This document shows, one piece after another, positions 31,201-46,200 of a stretch of DNA of 64,000 nucleotides. The position numbers and the translations under genes are program-made. Positions within the stretch are counted from its first letter, which is position 1. Each line of letters begins with the position of its first letter. Source of the stretch: Neelides folsomi (Eukaryota; Arthropoda; Collembola; Neelipleona; Neelidae); assembly GCA_034687125.1 (NCBI GenBank), contig JAQGBZ010000124.1, forward strand, positions 98,953 to 162,952, in the 5' to 3' direction. The notes beneath the pieces were generated by a model. The model searched no databases. It saw only the letters and a list, made by a program, of their open reading frames with translations, and was not told the origin of the DNA.

Positions 31201-34200
31201 TCTCCTTCAAACTTCATTTTTCATTCTACGCGCCTTCTCTCATCAATTCCCCCATCACTCCCAAATTATTTGCTGTCAAACAAAATCGCTCTGCGACCCA
31301 AACGCTGATGAAGGCTTAATTTATTCCTTTATCTCATCAGGTCTCTTCATTTTTTAACAATGGAGGCTCAAGTGGATGAATATAAATGCATTTTTCATCC
31401 TGGGTGGATTTACTAATACTATTTACCAAGTCTCGGAAAGTTACACGACAGGCAAATCCCACCCTATTCTAATTAATTTATCTTTTAAGACCCGAAGTGA
31501 TTGGAATTGCTCTAATTTCCCATGTAGTTGTGTATAATGCAAATTTAAACTCATTGTGTAATTTTGTAAAGGAAGAAATTCAAAGGTTGAATCCATAGCT
31601 GGTGACTTGGTGGAAATACTTACATACTCTATCTATGGTATATAGGAAGATGGAATATTTATCATAAGACATTTCATTATAGGAGACATCGAATAATCAA
31701 TGTTTAGGAGTTGAAGTGAATTCCATTTCCTCTCCAGAATCCCTCTCTCTGTCAATTTTACTTTGTCGCTTGACTCACTTTCCAAATTCAATTTCCCCAA
31801 TTTTCTACCCTTAGGGTTAAAATGAACTCAACCTAATTTAGAAAAGCGAGTAAATTATAGAGACTTACATTTATAGAGAATTGTGTCTTCTTTTAATGCA
31901 TTTTTAACGTGTCATTGGAATCCGTGATAAAACTGCAAATGAATTCTAAAATGTAACCTTAAATAATACACTTTATAAATACAAATTAGAAACCTTTTTA
32001 CTTACATTAGATTTGCGATCTAGAGATTTATAAAGATGTTTGAATCAATGTCTCCAAAATATTTCGTATGGCTCATAAATAACTGATAAATTTATTGGCT
32101 AAATTTTGGCTTTCTCCGTCATCGTCATCGGTAAAGCACAATTTTTGGTCTTTCTGACTAAATAAAATATGGATATCATGTAGTAGTGTATTGGAACAAA
32201 TGAATCCCATTTGTTTTCAATCTGGAGATGCTAACAAAACAATTTGTCAATTTCATTTTGACATTTCATAACTCATAAATTTTAACAAAGCGCGTAACAG
32301 CATAAGCTTCTCAGTCAGCTCTGCTCGGAAAAATCAATTTTATTCCTAACAATATTTTGAATGCTGTATGAAGTAAAATGGTTTATGGTTCACTCAATAA
32401 ATTCAATAAAAATGTTATTATTCAAACAAATCAAATAAAAGAATTTGAATTTCAAAGATGTACAGTACTGCGCTGTGATTTACTGATGTAATATACAGAT
32501 AAGAGAATAGTATTAAACAATATAGGGCGAATCAAGTAATATCAAATTATATAACAAAGTTTTGTATTAGAAAGCATCTCCTTCTGCTTCCCGAATTTCT
32601 GATATGATAACAAATAACCCTAAAAATAAATACACATAAATATTTAGTTATGGTAGTTTTCTTTGTCATTTTGATGGATCTATTTGAGATAAAAGCGGAA
32701 GAGCGGATATCTGATAGTCTGAATCAAATGTACTACCAAGGACATTAAGGCCACCTTTGAAGCTCTCCCCATTTTGAGTTTTTGAAAATTTTTTGAGAGA
32801 GTTGACTCATAATGCGAGTCTCTTCTTCTCCATAAAAAGAGCCATGTTGCAGGAAGTGAGTGGAAGAAAGAGTTCCATGTCACCTTCTAATAGCTTAGTC
32901 GATAAATTAAATTCTCCATCAGACCCCTCCAGACAGAAGCCAAGAAAAACGCAGATAGCTAAATGGGAAAATGTAATAAATACTTTGGCCAAAGGTCAGT
33001 TTGTCTTTTAAGCTTCTCCTTTCCAATCTCACTCATTATTTGGCCCATGTGAGCTGTCCAAGCAAAGAGAAATTGTAATTATCCTCCGGTGGAAGAAAGA
33101 TACGTTGGTAATCCCTAACGCTGCGGGTGGATGGAATGAACTGGGGAAAGAAAGCTGATGAAGCTAAAAGGTCTCATAAAATAGCGACCAATGCCAGAAG
33201 ACTCGGGCAAAAGGTATTCAAGCGAAGGAATTCCTGCAAGGACATTGCTCCATTTTTGAACTTCAGACCCAGAATTCAGTTAGCCTTTGAATAGCCGAAG
33301 ATGTGAATAATTTAAATCTTGTCTGACTCTTCCCTTTTTTTATAAATGTTTTTATTTGAATTAATTTCCATAAATTGAGGAAGAGATGGTCTGATACATT
33401 ATACACGTGTTCTTTGTTTTAGCAATTTAACGTTTCGCTCTAGATTCATATTTTAATACCACTGGATTGGTCTCAATAAATATTGCATGAGTTCCAGGAA
33501 CTCCTAACATTTTTATATTGTTAAAATGTTAAAAAAAATATTTAAATAATATACTATACAAAAACTTTCAAATCCCATCCCGTACAGTGATTTGATTTAC
33601 ATTCAATCTGCATTAATTTGCAATAAAAAATAGATGTTTTTCAAAACACCTCAAACTCATTTTCTTTAAGTTTATACATAAGTATATGAATAAATATATA
33701 TAATTATTATAAACAACGGAGTGTAGTATATAAAGTATGTAGTATGGTATATTTATTTACTTTAGCTACTACCACATACATTGTATACCTGCTATACCGT
33801 ACACAAATACAGATTATTTACATATAATTAAATATACGAAAAATTTATTAAGATTTGGGAAAGGATAAGAATTTATATTATAATTGATAATAATTTTTAT
33901 CATTCCGGGTCACCAGTTTACTTCATTTGTAGAGAAAATAATGTAATGTAAAAATTCAAGTCAGAACTTTCTCCTTCCTCTAGAGAATTGAGTTTTTGGA
34001 AGGGAGAATCAATGCTTCATTTTTCATTCGCTCATACTCACTCTCAACCAGCTCGAACTCAGAGCTTGATAAAGCACAGAAGATATGTCAACTCGACGTT
34101 CGGTCATTTGGAGTCTTTTCCAAAATGTTTCCTTCACTTTTATCAATAAAACTTTACTCTCTAAAACTTCATTATGGTTGAGTGACTGTTGATTGTAATA

Positions 34201-37200
34201 TCGTAATTTTTATGATTTAATATAATACTCGATTAAGTTAGATATTACAATCAATTTGGATAAATTTTCAGACAAATTTTGTAACATTATAAATTGAGAG
34301 ATTTTGACACTTTTGGTTCCAATTCTAAAATCAATTTAAGATGTGAAAGTAGATGTGATATTCAATTTGATTTTTGTCTCCATTTGTTCATGAAGTTCAT
34401 AAAATAAATCTTGAGATTATTTAGAGTAGACATTTGAATTGAGCGGAGGTTCGTAATAAATTTGATCATTATGGACGGTACGTGCACTTTCTCGAGAGAC
34501 CGGAAATAATTCACTCTTTGGAGAAGAAGGCGGTTCTTGGGGAAGCGTCTGGGGAGTTCCGCAACCACACCGAATCCCATTCATTGCCCCGCTGAGGAAA
34601 TGTATCTGTTTATGGGATTTTGCGGGGCGGGACAGGTTTGGGAAGAGGAAGTGTTGCGGGGGAATTTCTCTTTAAGTGTGTGGAGGGCGGGATAGGGAAC
34701 AAGTTCGGATATTTATGCACGACCCGGTTTTTCTTTATCTGAGAGCGGGGAATAATAAATAGGTGATTCGGTTGAAATATAGTTGTTCTTCCTATGACGA
34801 ACTTTTTTGGTTTTCAGGGGGAACTGGCGGAGGGAATCCCGTGAGTAATGCAGCCGACCAATGCAATAAAACAGTGGCGATTTACGAGGAAGTGGCTAGT
34901 CCTCTCGTGACTCCAGAAAATTTCGGGAAACCGCTCCTCTGTCACTACAGATTTCGTCCCTTCAGACCCACAAACTTGCCAAATTGGGTTCTTCGTCTCA
35001 GATTCACAAAGTTTAAAGTCGGGAGGCTCCATAATGACTCCACTTGTGAAGGTGGATACTTCCAGGTAACATTCAACTACCATTCCACAATCAATAATTT
35101 ACTTAATTACTCTCTTCATTTGTTCATATAAAATTCACACATTTAGCATTCATTTTAAGTCTCATTTAATTAAATATGCACCTTATGAATTGCAATTACT
35201 CAAGACAGGTAATATATTATATACAATGTATATAAAATACCATAGTATGAATAGAATATAGTATGTGCTCAATTTTACATATTACTCTTTATAAAATCTA
35301 AACAAACATTTATAGCATAACCTTATGTGATATATTTATAAGAATTTAAATTCTCATATATAGTAATTACTTTCGCTTTTAATTTTAATCACATCTGAAT
35401 TGGCTCGTAATGTCTGAATTCTGAATGAAACATAATAAATATTAACTAGAAAGGTTTCATTCCAGAAATCTGGTTGTATGATACGTAAATATGATGTGGT
35501 CGTGGCACCCATTCAAGTACATTCATGAAAGGATGATGTGAAAGGCAAAAGGTGTAATCAATTTTTCATGGATGTTTGCAGTTGGTTCATAAGCATTTGC
35601 TCATGCAAATGATCAAATAATGACTGTATGTATATGAAATAACGACATGTACGTATGAGATGATGGTAAAGTTTTGTTTGAACTTTCTCTCTTTAACTAT
35701 TGATTTCCCTTTCAAATTTATGAAGAACTAATAATTTAAACTCCCTGTTTAGCCGCATACAGAGAGAGTTAAGCATATGAATTCTCAAATGATGTTTCCG
35801 AGCTCCATATTCTTCCTGCCTAGTCATTACTTCCTAATTACTTTCTCTCTTCTATTCTCCACATCCCCAATTCATTGTTCACATAATTCTCGGGATTTTG
35901 CCTTGTTCAAGCCCATTTCCCTCCCTTATTATTCTCCTCCTTCAAATAGCCGGGAGATTGTGTGAAGAGCACAAGGAGGATAAGATTTTCCAAACTTCCC
36001 CATAAGCCCCATTATTAAAGAAGAAGTGTAAGTTTTGGATTTTGGCAAAGTTTTGGCCGACTTGAAGCCAATCGCCACAGTTTAAATGCAAGAGCCATTT
36101 GGGATAAAAATATGATGCCTGGTTTGGACAGGTGTTCGGCTCTTGGCCACTTTCATAATTCCCCTATATATAATATCTACGGGTCTTGGGAGGAAATGGA
36201 TTTATCGACCTCTGGAGCCCAATGAGCCATTTCCCAAATGAGCAAATTCCCTTTTTCCTAATTATTTCTATGAGCCACGATGGGTTTGAGGGAGAGACTT
36301 CTCGCGACATCAGGACGGAGAAAGGCGCCGGAGATTACCCCGGGTAAGGCAATTGGGGCCAGAATGAAATTCCTGCTAACGGAATTTCAAAAGATCCTCG
36401 TTCTTGATGGGAAAATAGTAATTGTAATAAGCTCCAGGGCTTGGTGCCGCAACAAAGGCCTCATAAATTGGTGAAGAGTTGAAGAGCTCTGCTTATAAAA
36501 CTTTGAAGGCATAATATCTTGAGACCGCCAGCCGGTTCCAACTACCCGGCCTCATAAATTCAAGCTTCAGGAGAAGGGCCCTCTGCGGGAGAAAAAGTAT
36601 CTCAGGCTTCGAGTTTTAATGTCCTTTTACAGATCCTCTTGGATTATTTTATCATGGGCTATCTTATCGCTAACGAGTGGAGAGGAGAAATTGTTCCCTG
36701 CCTTTTACTCCCTTTGACTAACATTGCCGGAATCCCTACGAAGGTACGGAATGTGAAGAATAAAAACCCTTGGTCTGAGACTAAAGGAAATTTTTATGCT
36801 TGCTGAATTGAGCCCGAGAGTTTTCCAAATGGAATTGAATTGGTTCGCTCTCGTTGGGGAGAATTCTCTCTTAAAAAGAGAAATGAAAAAGATTCCTTTC
36901 TCTTCCGCTCTTCAATGTTGGGTCCACTCTCAAGTCCTCTTGCCTCCGAGAGAGAATCCTAAACAAATAGCTCAATTGTCGCGCCCAAGACTCCATTAAG
37001 AGAAGAGAACAAGTAAATATTGTAATGATGAAGTTGAAGTGATCTCAAGGCTCGTATTGAGAAAACAATAATAGAATAATATATTAAAAGTAATTTTATA
37101 AAAGATCTAAGATCATGAAACATTTAATTTTAATATTCAGCCTATAAAATAATTATTATTCATATTACTAGTATGGTATATTGAATATTTTTCTAAAATA

Positions 37201-40200
37201 TTATGCACAAATACCTTAACGTGCAGGATATATTTCCTACATATCACATAGTATATTACTTGTATGTATGTTATATTGTATTACTATTGACATTATGTAA
37301 CTTAATAGCATATTATTAAATGTACCTATATTTTATTCCAGCCAGGAAAGGACGTGAGTTTGAACGAACCGCTAAAATATTATTGAAAATACTCATGATG
37401 GGGCTTACATGGTAACTTGTACAAGAGTTTCCTGGGCCCAACATATGCATTTTAAATAATATTTTAGCGGTTCGTTCAAACTCACGTCCTTTCCGGGCTG
37501 GAATAAAATATAGGGTACTACATACTGTACCATACAATGTGTATCTTACTTATATACATTAGAATTTCAATCAAATAGCCATACGTATAATTTATATAAA
37601 ATATCATTATCTACACTACAGTATATCGATCTACTCTGCTATATGTGTAGCTTTAAAATCTAATCGGATTGTTGAAGGATATAAAATATTTTAATTTCAC
37701 ATGATAAAGTAAATATTTATAAGACTGACTTGTACAAATATTTATCATTTGAATCGCAATTTCAAAATATGAAATTTTAATTAAATACAGGAAAGAACTT
37801 TCAGTAAAAACAAATAATACCATTGGTACTACTAACTTTAAATAATGTTAGAGCTTATGGTATTGATGTATGTATAAGTGTAGGTACATAAATACATTAA
37901 AAATGAAACTAGCTAAATGTTAAAGATCGCTTCAATAAAGGAGAATCAATAAAAGTTTAACATGGTTGTTAACCAGCTCAATTTTCTTGGAGTAAACGGT
38001 AAAAGAAGTCGTTTACCTGCTCAATTCGCGATTTGAATAGATACTAAAAAGAAGGTTACTTGTCTGCAGTCTTTTACAATTCTACATAAAAGCTGGCATA
38101 AAATGAAAATAAAATTTTACAATAGAGTCAAAGGAAGTTAATGAAAAAATGTCTTAAACTTATACTTATATAATATGTACTACTTACTCTATAGATTCAA
38201 TCTTGCAATTATTCATTAAAGTTCTTGGGTACAAGATTCTGACGTTAATCGAGCTAAATAGCTTTACTTTTGAATTTTGTTACTACTCTAATTGGTCGAG
38301 GAATTTAGATGAAAGCCATATGATTTCATATGTATAAAGATTAATATGTAGAAATAACTTTTCATTTAATTAATATTTTTATATGTAAGCAGATTATAAA
38401 GTTTAACTTTTACTGCTCCGGGGGTAGAAAAGCTTTCTAACTTAATTACTTTTAACAGTTTTTAACTTAATCTTTTTAAAACTACAAATAAGTTCATGGT
38501 AAACTTTCGTAACAAGCTATATGCGAACAAATGTTTACTTTTAAGAATCATTAAAAATTTGCATTTTACTTAAAATCATCTATGTAAAACATAGGCTTTT
38601 AATCATATTTTCCATATTTCATACAGGAACGACTATAGTATACTATAGGTATTACATATGTCTTTACTATGTATTGTATGATTTAATGTATCCACAAAGC
38701 TTATTTTTAAGCAACGGTTCCAAATTTCCTGTTTTCTGAAAAGGCAGACACGATAAAATACAGTGGAGAGAGGAAAGAAGGGAAATGATAAGGGAAGTAT
38801 CTTGATAAGCGGCTTGATGTGATTTTGATAAGAAGATTTGAAAGACTTGAAAATGGAGTATGGGAGATCTGAAATTACACACGAAGAGTATTGAGATAAA
38901 AGGTTGAGTCTGTTAAAGGGAACTGAGGGGTGAAAGCATCTCTTCCAGCTAGCCCCTCATGTTTGCTCATTTCGCAGAAGGGATCGAAATAGGGAGCGAA
39001 AGCGGATTTGGGCCAAGCTTCCCTCCAAGTATCAAATAAGGTTATCGCACCAAAAAATTTGAAGCGGAAAGGCGAAAGAGAGCCTCAATATTGAGCGAGG
39101 ATGGATGGGTGGCGGATTGGAGGATAAGTTCCGGACAAAGCTCGGAGAGAGAGAGAAATCCTTTCTCCGCAAACTTCCAGCCCTTTTTATTGCTAGCCCC
39201 TTCTTTACCAAAGTTAGCAAATCAATATACTTCACCCGGCTTGGCAAATACGGAAGTCCACGTTGGTACTCGAAAGAGCCCCGAGTTTGGTCAATTTAAA
39301 AGAATATCTTTTCTCGTTGGTTAAATAAAGTCCAAACGTAAATCCCGGCTTAGCAATAAAATGAATCACGGGTTCATAAATGTATTATCTATGTATTTAT
39401 GTACAGATTTTTGAGTGACAATACTAATCGCAGGATCAATGTACTACTGAATAATAAGTATTGGATAAATAATAGAATACGACTCATTCTCTGCATTATT
39501 TAGATGGGAGCGTTCAAACATAAAAATGTTTGCTCATGGACATGGAACATTCATTTTGAATTTGAAAGCATTAAATGCCCAGTCCCAGGGGCTTTAGGAT
39601 TATTTAAACAAAACTAGGAAGTGAATACTTATATTTAGCATATAACAGAATATAACTATGATATGTATTTAATATATCTGTATAATGTTTAAGTTCAAGT
39701 ATGTATTTACATTACATGTTTGAGCCTTGGCCGCTGGTCCGGATCTATCTGGATGAATCATACTTAAAGGAAGGAATTTAGGACGTAATAATAGAATATA
39801 AATACGGCTTTCTTAAAGTGAAACGAAATCCAACTCCTTTCAATAGCCTTTAAATTGTTCATAAAGGTATGCTCCTTATACTTTTCCTTTCTCTAGGAAG
39901 AAAGCCCCTTTTTCCTCCAATATGGCACTTAACCCGTAATGTAGCAATAATTTTTCAATTTCAAATTTAATAACCGTTTAGCTTTTACAAAAGCGGAAAA
40001 AATTCTATAATAAATTAGATGAGCCAAGAAAAGTGTGGAAATTGTAGATTTCGCGGGAGGGTCTGAGAGGATCTCTTTTAAAAACATTAGCTTTTTCTTA
40101 CTTGCATTATCATCGGAGGGCGGAATGTCAAAAGCTCGACACTTGAGCCTAGAAAATTTCCCCTACTTTGGCAAAGATTTCTCTCAAGTATTAAGCCTGC

Positions 40201-43200
40201 TTTCCTTCCATTTGTGTAAATGTATATTCATTCAGAGTAGTCCCGAGAGCCAACCATATGCATATGATCCTTTCAGTTCCCTTCTTTTTAAGCTAAAAAG
40301 TAAGACTCGAAGCTGGCAGAGCTTCAAATCAAACTTTCCCCGCTTTTTCAAATGTTTCTGAGGATTTTAATATCCTGAGCTCTTCTCTCTCAGCTCTCCC
40401 CATTATGAACCATTGTTCGGAAAAGAGTCTCCAAAAGTTTGATACTTCTCATGGTAAATCTTCCGGAGGGAGAAGATGAATATTGAACATGTGTCGTTCT
40501 TGTATTGAGGATTCCTATGAATCCAGAACAATACATAAACTTTGGAGGAGGTGAACAACTTTGGAGCCAAGGACTAATCTCCAAAAGCCTTGTGGGCCAC
40601 TTGATAAATGAGTTACAAACTTAAAGTCCAACCCTCTTCAACTCATAAATTACTCCTCCGACCTCCGGGCCCAAAATATAAGAAAGGCCATTCAATTGTC
40701 TCATAGTGTGTTTTGAAACTTTGAGGGGATAAATGGGTATGAAAAAACCAGGCTCATCCCGTTATTTCAGATGAGCAGAGGATGGACTTGTAATGAGCGG
40801 AAATGGAAATAAATGAGTCTGAATAGTGAATATAATCACCGAGAACCCCGGAGAGGAAGGAAATCCCATTGAGGCTCTTCGAAGGAGGAGAAACTTCCCT
40901 GTTTGATTTCTTTAGAACTCCCTGGGAATTCCACTGAAGCTGACTGAGGGCGGAGATGATCGGGAAAACAAATAGAACCTCCCCGCCTCCGGAATATTTC
41001 CCCGGACTCAACGGGGAAAAGAAGGAAAAAGAACCGGGAGGTGGATCGACCACCTAATGTTTATCAACACTCGGAAAGAGAGGAAGAATAGAAATATTAA
41101 GATGGGAAAAGTTTTTACACTTTTCATTAAAGGCACCAAACCCATTTCATTAAGAGAATGAACGATGGCTGAACACGACCATAACTGAATAACACTTAAA
41201 GCCCTTTATTAAACCTATTTACAATCCAGAGATCATACCCTATAAACACCGTATATCATACATATAATATCATATTGTTAATTTATAACTTATATAATTA
41301 AATGCCTCAAGGTATGTCAAACTTTCTTACCACACTACCACCATGCATGTGTTATGTTACTTATCATATGACATTGTGATAGTCTCATAGTATGTATTCT
41401 GTATTAATAGGATATGAATGTTGTACACTAACATTCATATCCTACTGTATAAATTTAGTATCAGTATATTAAGTTCATAGTACTTTAAGTCATTTTGTAG
41501 TATGAAGTAGGAAATGTAATAGTAATACTTAAGCTAATATATTTACCTACCATACATACTGTGCCATCAAAACATCTAGAGCCTAGGCTGCCGCCATATT
41601 TTCCTGCTTAAAAGGGATTTGACCATTTTTGTGGAACTATGTAATAAATTGACATTTTTATGGATGTTTATACTCCGATATTTCGGCTTTCGCCCTTACA
41701 GAGTTTCTCTAATTAATTCTATTCTTATTCTATTGGTACAGAATGATGGTGTTGCATAGGTATGACTAGTAACTCTGTTACTCCATCCTTTAGTTGCCGG
41801 ATTACGTCGATCTGTCCCTTTTAGGAGCAGGCTATGGGTTGGTATGCTTAGTGAGTAGAAGGTGGCAACGTCTGTCGTGGCGGTGATAGCTCTAAGTTGG
41901 GTCCGGTAGCCGAATCTCATACTTTTGTTGGGTTCTCTGTTCGGTAGAGAGAGTCCTCCCTGGGGGTGTATGTTTACAATCTGGTCGCGCCAAGGCTGTG
42001 AGCTTTCCCCCTTCCTCTTCTGCCTGCCGTGTTTCCTCGAGGGTTATCTCCACCCGTCCCATCAGCTTACAAAGGCTTCATTCCTCCCTCCATCTACTCT
42101 ATATATTAACTAACTTAACTTCCCTTCTTAATGGCAAAGGTTCTTTAACCTGACGATTTACGTAATTATTAATAACTCATAGTTTTACATTAAAACTATG
42201 CTCCCACAATATATATATTTAATATATAAAACATATATTAATATGTATATATGCCGAGTTTCTAACAGGGATAGACGTAATAAACGACATCTTCATTTCG
42301 AATTGTGAAACATTAAATTTATTCCGAATAGTTCCAGATCTCATATATAGCCCCATTTAAACACGAAAAATTCGAGGGAGAAAAGATCCAACATGTTTTG
42401 ACGGCACAATACTTAATGTTAGTACATTATTAATGTGCTTACTTGTACCTGTATATTGTATTCAATAAAAATGTAAATAACATGAAATTCTAGAAAAAAA
42501 TCCATTTAATATACGAGTACATATTTACAAATGCATTTGTATTTATAAATATTAGGGATTTTCACGCATCGTCGACACGCAATGAATGAATGAAAGCTTG
42601 GGTTAAAAACAATCCCCCTTTCAACATTCCCAATTCCTCATAAATAAACTTTCCAAAGAGGGACGGAGAGAAATCACATAATTGAACGTTGATTCTCATG
42701 TGGAGGGAAAGGAAATATAATTTACTCTCCAGCCAACCACATCTCTTTGTACGCCTGATCCCATTCAGAGATCATCGTTCTATGGTTTTCATCCGCATTC
42801 TCTCCTCAACTCTCTCCCACCGCATTTCCATTCCATTGTATAAAATGGCGTTTAAGTGGCGATAAAGTTGGTAAATTTTACGGCTCAAGTCTTCCCCTCA
42901 TTTGCGTGGGAATCGTGTAATCCAATATACCTCAACCACGCTTCCCGCTTTCTCTCAACAAGGGATTCCATTTATGCAATCCAAAGGTCCAAGAGCCATT
43001 TCCGCCCACAAGGGCATTTTATACAGAATTTTAAGTGGAATTTGAGTAGAAAAATATTTCGAGCCCTTCGTACAATTTCGATTTTTTGATATTTAGGAAA
43101 TTTGAAACGTAGGGTCATCCTTAAACGAATACAAATGTTGACTGTCCGACTCCAAAAGGGCAGATACGTGCGAGAGACATTTGAACAAGGAGCTTTTCCC

Positions 43201-46200
43201 AACAGCCCATTCTTCACCGACACATTGGCTTTTCTCTTGTATTGGAAACACAAAGAGCTCTCACTTCGATGAGCTCAAGATATGCGAAGAGAGGAAAGAA
43301 AGTTTAAAGGAATATTTACTGTAATGTCAGTAATCCGATCTCGAACCTCTTATAAAGTATCTGTATATATTGGAGTTTACAATCTAAACTAACTTTCTTG
43401 GAGATATAATCTTTACTATTATAGATACTATTCTATAAAATTGAATAAGGTCTAAAATTAATATAAATTAAATCGTATATTTAGTTAAACTAACAAAGAG
43501 ACAAAGAGATGGTAGAAGCAAGGGAAAGTCTTGAGGAAAAATAAAGTTTTCTTATTTACTCACTTTGGAAATTGAATTAAAATCCTGACGTTCCTGCTTT
43601 AGATCAACGTGAAGAGGCCATTATTGAATAAATCAAATTAAAGTAGGACGTGGAGGAATCCTGGAATTCCTTCGAATATAAGATACTTTCTATACTTTCC
43701 TCACATTCACCTATATTTTGTATTTACATATATTAAATAGTTATACAGATACCATATGGTATACATTTTATTTTATTTATTTATATACCTATATGATAGT
43801 AAAGATGCATTAGATGTTAATATATCAACTATGTAATATATTATATCGAACTACTCCGTGACTCCAACACTTGAACATGAAAAAGACACCTTTCACTAAC
43901 TTCCTGGATCAATATCTAAAAGCCGGTTTCTGACTTTGTCGAAGAGATAAATCTCATTTCCTTTATCACGAAGCTGAAGAAATTATTCATCCCAAAACTC
44001 CTTTTCTCACCCATTGGAATAAGCGGAATTCAACTTGAAACTTCTTCCGCGTCGTTCATCTCCTTTCTCTAATTTTCATAAGAGATCGTTTCACTTCTTG
44101 ACAAGAAGTGGGACATGAAGCACTTTATTACATCCTTTGATCTCATTGAAATATGATGCAAATCGATCTTCCTCTTCAGCCCACTTACAAATTCTTCCTT
44201 TCATTGTTGATTTGAGAGCATCTCGTGAAATTGAATTTATAGAATTAATACACTTACGTATCGAATGACTCGCTGTTCTATAAAGTGAAGGAAAGCTTTA
44301 GCCGCATTTGCTCCAAAATTTAATTATACAGGAGGAGTATAAAGGATAATTTTCTACTCCTTTTAGACCTAAAGTCAATATCTCTTCTAGGAGTTTAACT
44401 TCCAAAAAACTCCTATGAGTTTATACATGCATGTATACTTACCTACAGATACTTTATGTACACATGTAACAATACTAAATATGTGACCTTAATACTACAT
44501 AGGTGTACAGTAAATACCATACACCTACATATCTAAATGTACTTATTGCTACCGTATTTGGTAAACACTAAATGTAAGTGTATTACCACATAAGTGCACC
44601 TGCACACTGCACAAACATCTGTATATGGTATCAGTAGTCTCTTTAAAATATAAGAAAATGGCCGTATAGTAAAATTCATTAAATTAAACTAAAGGAAAAG
44701 TAAAAAAATGAAATTTTTTAAAGCAAGAAAAGCTCTTAGCTCGTTATGAGATTTGGGTAGTAAAAGTTATATTATCACGAGTATGAGAATGAGAAGGGTG
44801 AAGGAAAGGCGGGACAGAAGCAGCTCGTTTTTAAATAATCATGACGATGACAATCTGGTTGAGAGAGCCTTTTCTCATCCTCATTTGGAGTTTGGAGTGG
44901 GCGAGGGATTCGCACAGCCAAATGGAACAAACTCGGTCCATTAGAAGAAACTTTCTTTCTTCACACATTCATTTCCCCTCTTCTGACTTCCCGCGCTCTT
45001 CATTCTCCTCTTTCTCCTTGAGAAACCGAGCTCCCGGTTTTTCCCATCAATTATTAAATGATGGTGATGTTCTTCCTCGCAGCCCAAGCTCAAATTTGAG
45101 AAAACCCTCAGCTCTTTCTTCTTCCCAATGAGCGTTTATGCATTTCTTTTATCATTTTCTTCCGCATCTTTGAAATGGCTCATTTTAAATATGATAAGGA
45201 GAAATAATGGTCAATATGGCTCTGTTCCATTTTGAGTGTATCTTTGAGCATCAATGGTTCATCATTTATATTTATGACCATTGAGAGGGGAGTGGATTGA
45301 ATGGGCCAAATGGAGAGGAAAGAAAACTTAACTTTAAATCACCTTTTTACTGTTTCATTTGAATTGGAAGAGAACAAGTCAGAGTTTTCAGAGCAGCGAA
45401 GATCTTCCTTTTTCATTCTCCCTCTTTGCTTTATGATTCCATGTTAAGAGGAAGGTAAAAATATTGGCCTCTGTTTTCTCATCTTAAATGTTCGGCTGGT
45501 TGCTGGAAACAAAGTTTGAATCTTAAGCATCCCAATTGCCAAGCTATTGCTCTATCCTTGAATAGGATCATTTATCACAGAAGAGATTCGATAGTGGTGT
45601 TTAAAGGTCAGTGAGGATAGTTTGAGAGTTAAGGCAAAAGTTGGAATTGGAACAGCCCATTCATCTCATTCACAGTGAGACATGATCCACGAGTAAAATT
45701 GAAACTTAAAAAAGTTAAACAAAGATACTCGAAAGATGTGACGATCAGAATACAAAACAATTTACACTCCATTTATTCGGCTTTTCTCCACCCTCCACAA
45801 TTTATAAAATTTTCACCTCGATAAAGTTTAGTAATTTTATTCAAAATATTTTCCCTATTATTTTGCCAAAAATTGGTTAAAGTGACATTAACAAAACTTT
45901 GTATCTCATACAAATATGTCTCTTACAAATATATAATATCTCGCTGTATAATTTTATACTATCTCTATATTCTTTGAATGTATCTTATTTCTTATTGAAA
46001 CTCATTTTACATATTAAATGTGTTAAAGTGAAAGTACATCAAGGGAAGTATCGTCTGGTAGTTGAGAAGGTGAAGAGGATCATAAAGTTTTCAACGATGT
46101 GACCTGAAATGCCTCAATGGTTATTCTCCTCGTCGTCACTTCGCCCGTTCACTCTTCCCCAGAGAAACCAATGAGGAACTTCAGAACCCTCGGAGAGAAT

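Noticed and set aside
30756-31357. Overlapping open frames on both strands in intron 1 of the Culd-like gene
   Set aside because: Both strands are open because the block has few A/T stop triplets; nothing recognisable in any frame.
41675-41706. Hammerhead ribozyme on the minus strand
   Set aside because: The CUGANGA box is not intact and the outer pairing (ACTC/GAGT) connects the wrong strands for a hammerhead fold; kept only as a loose resemblance.
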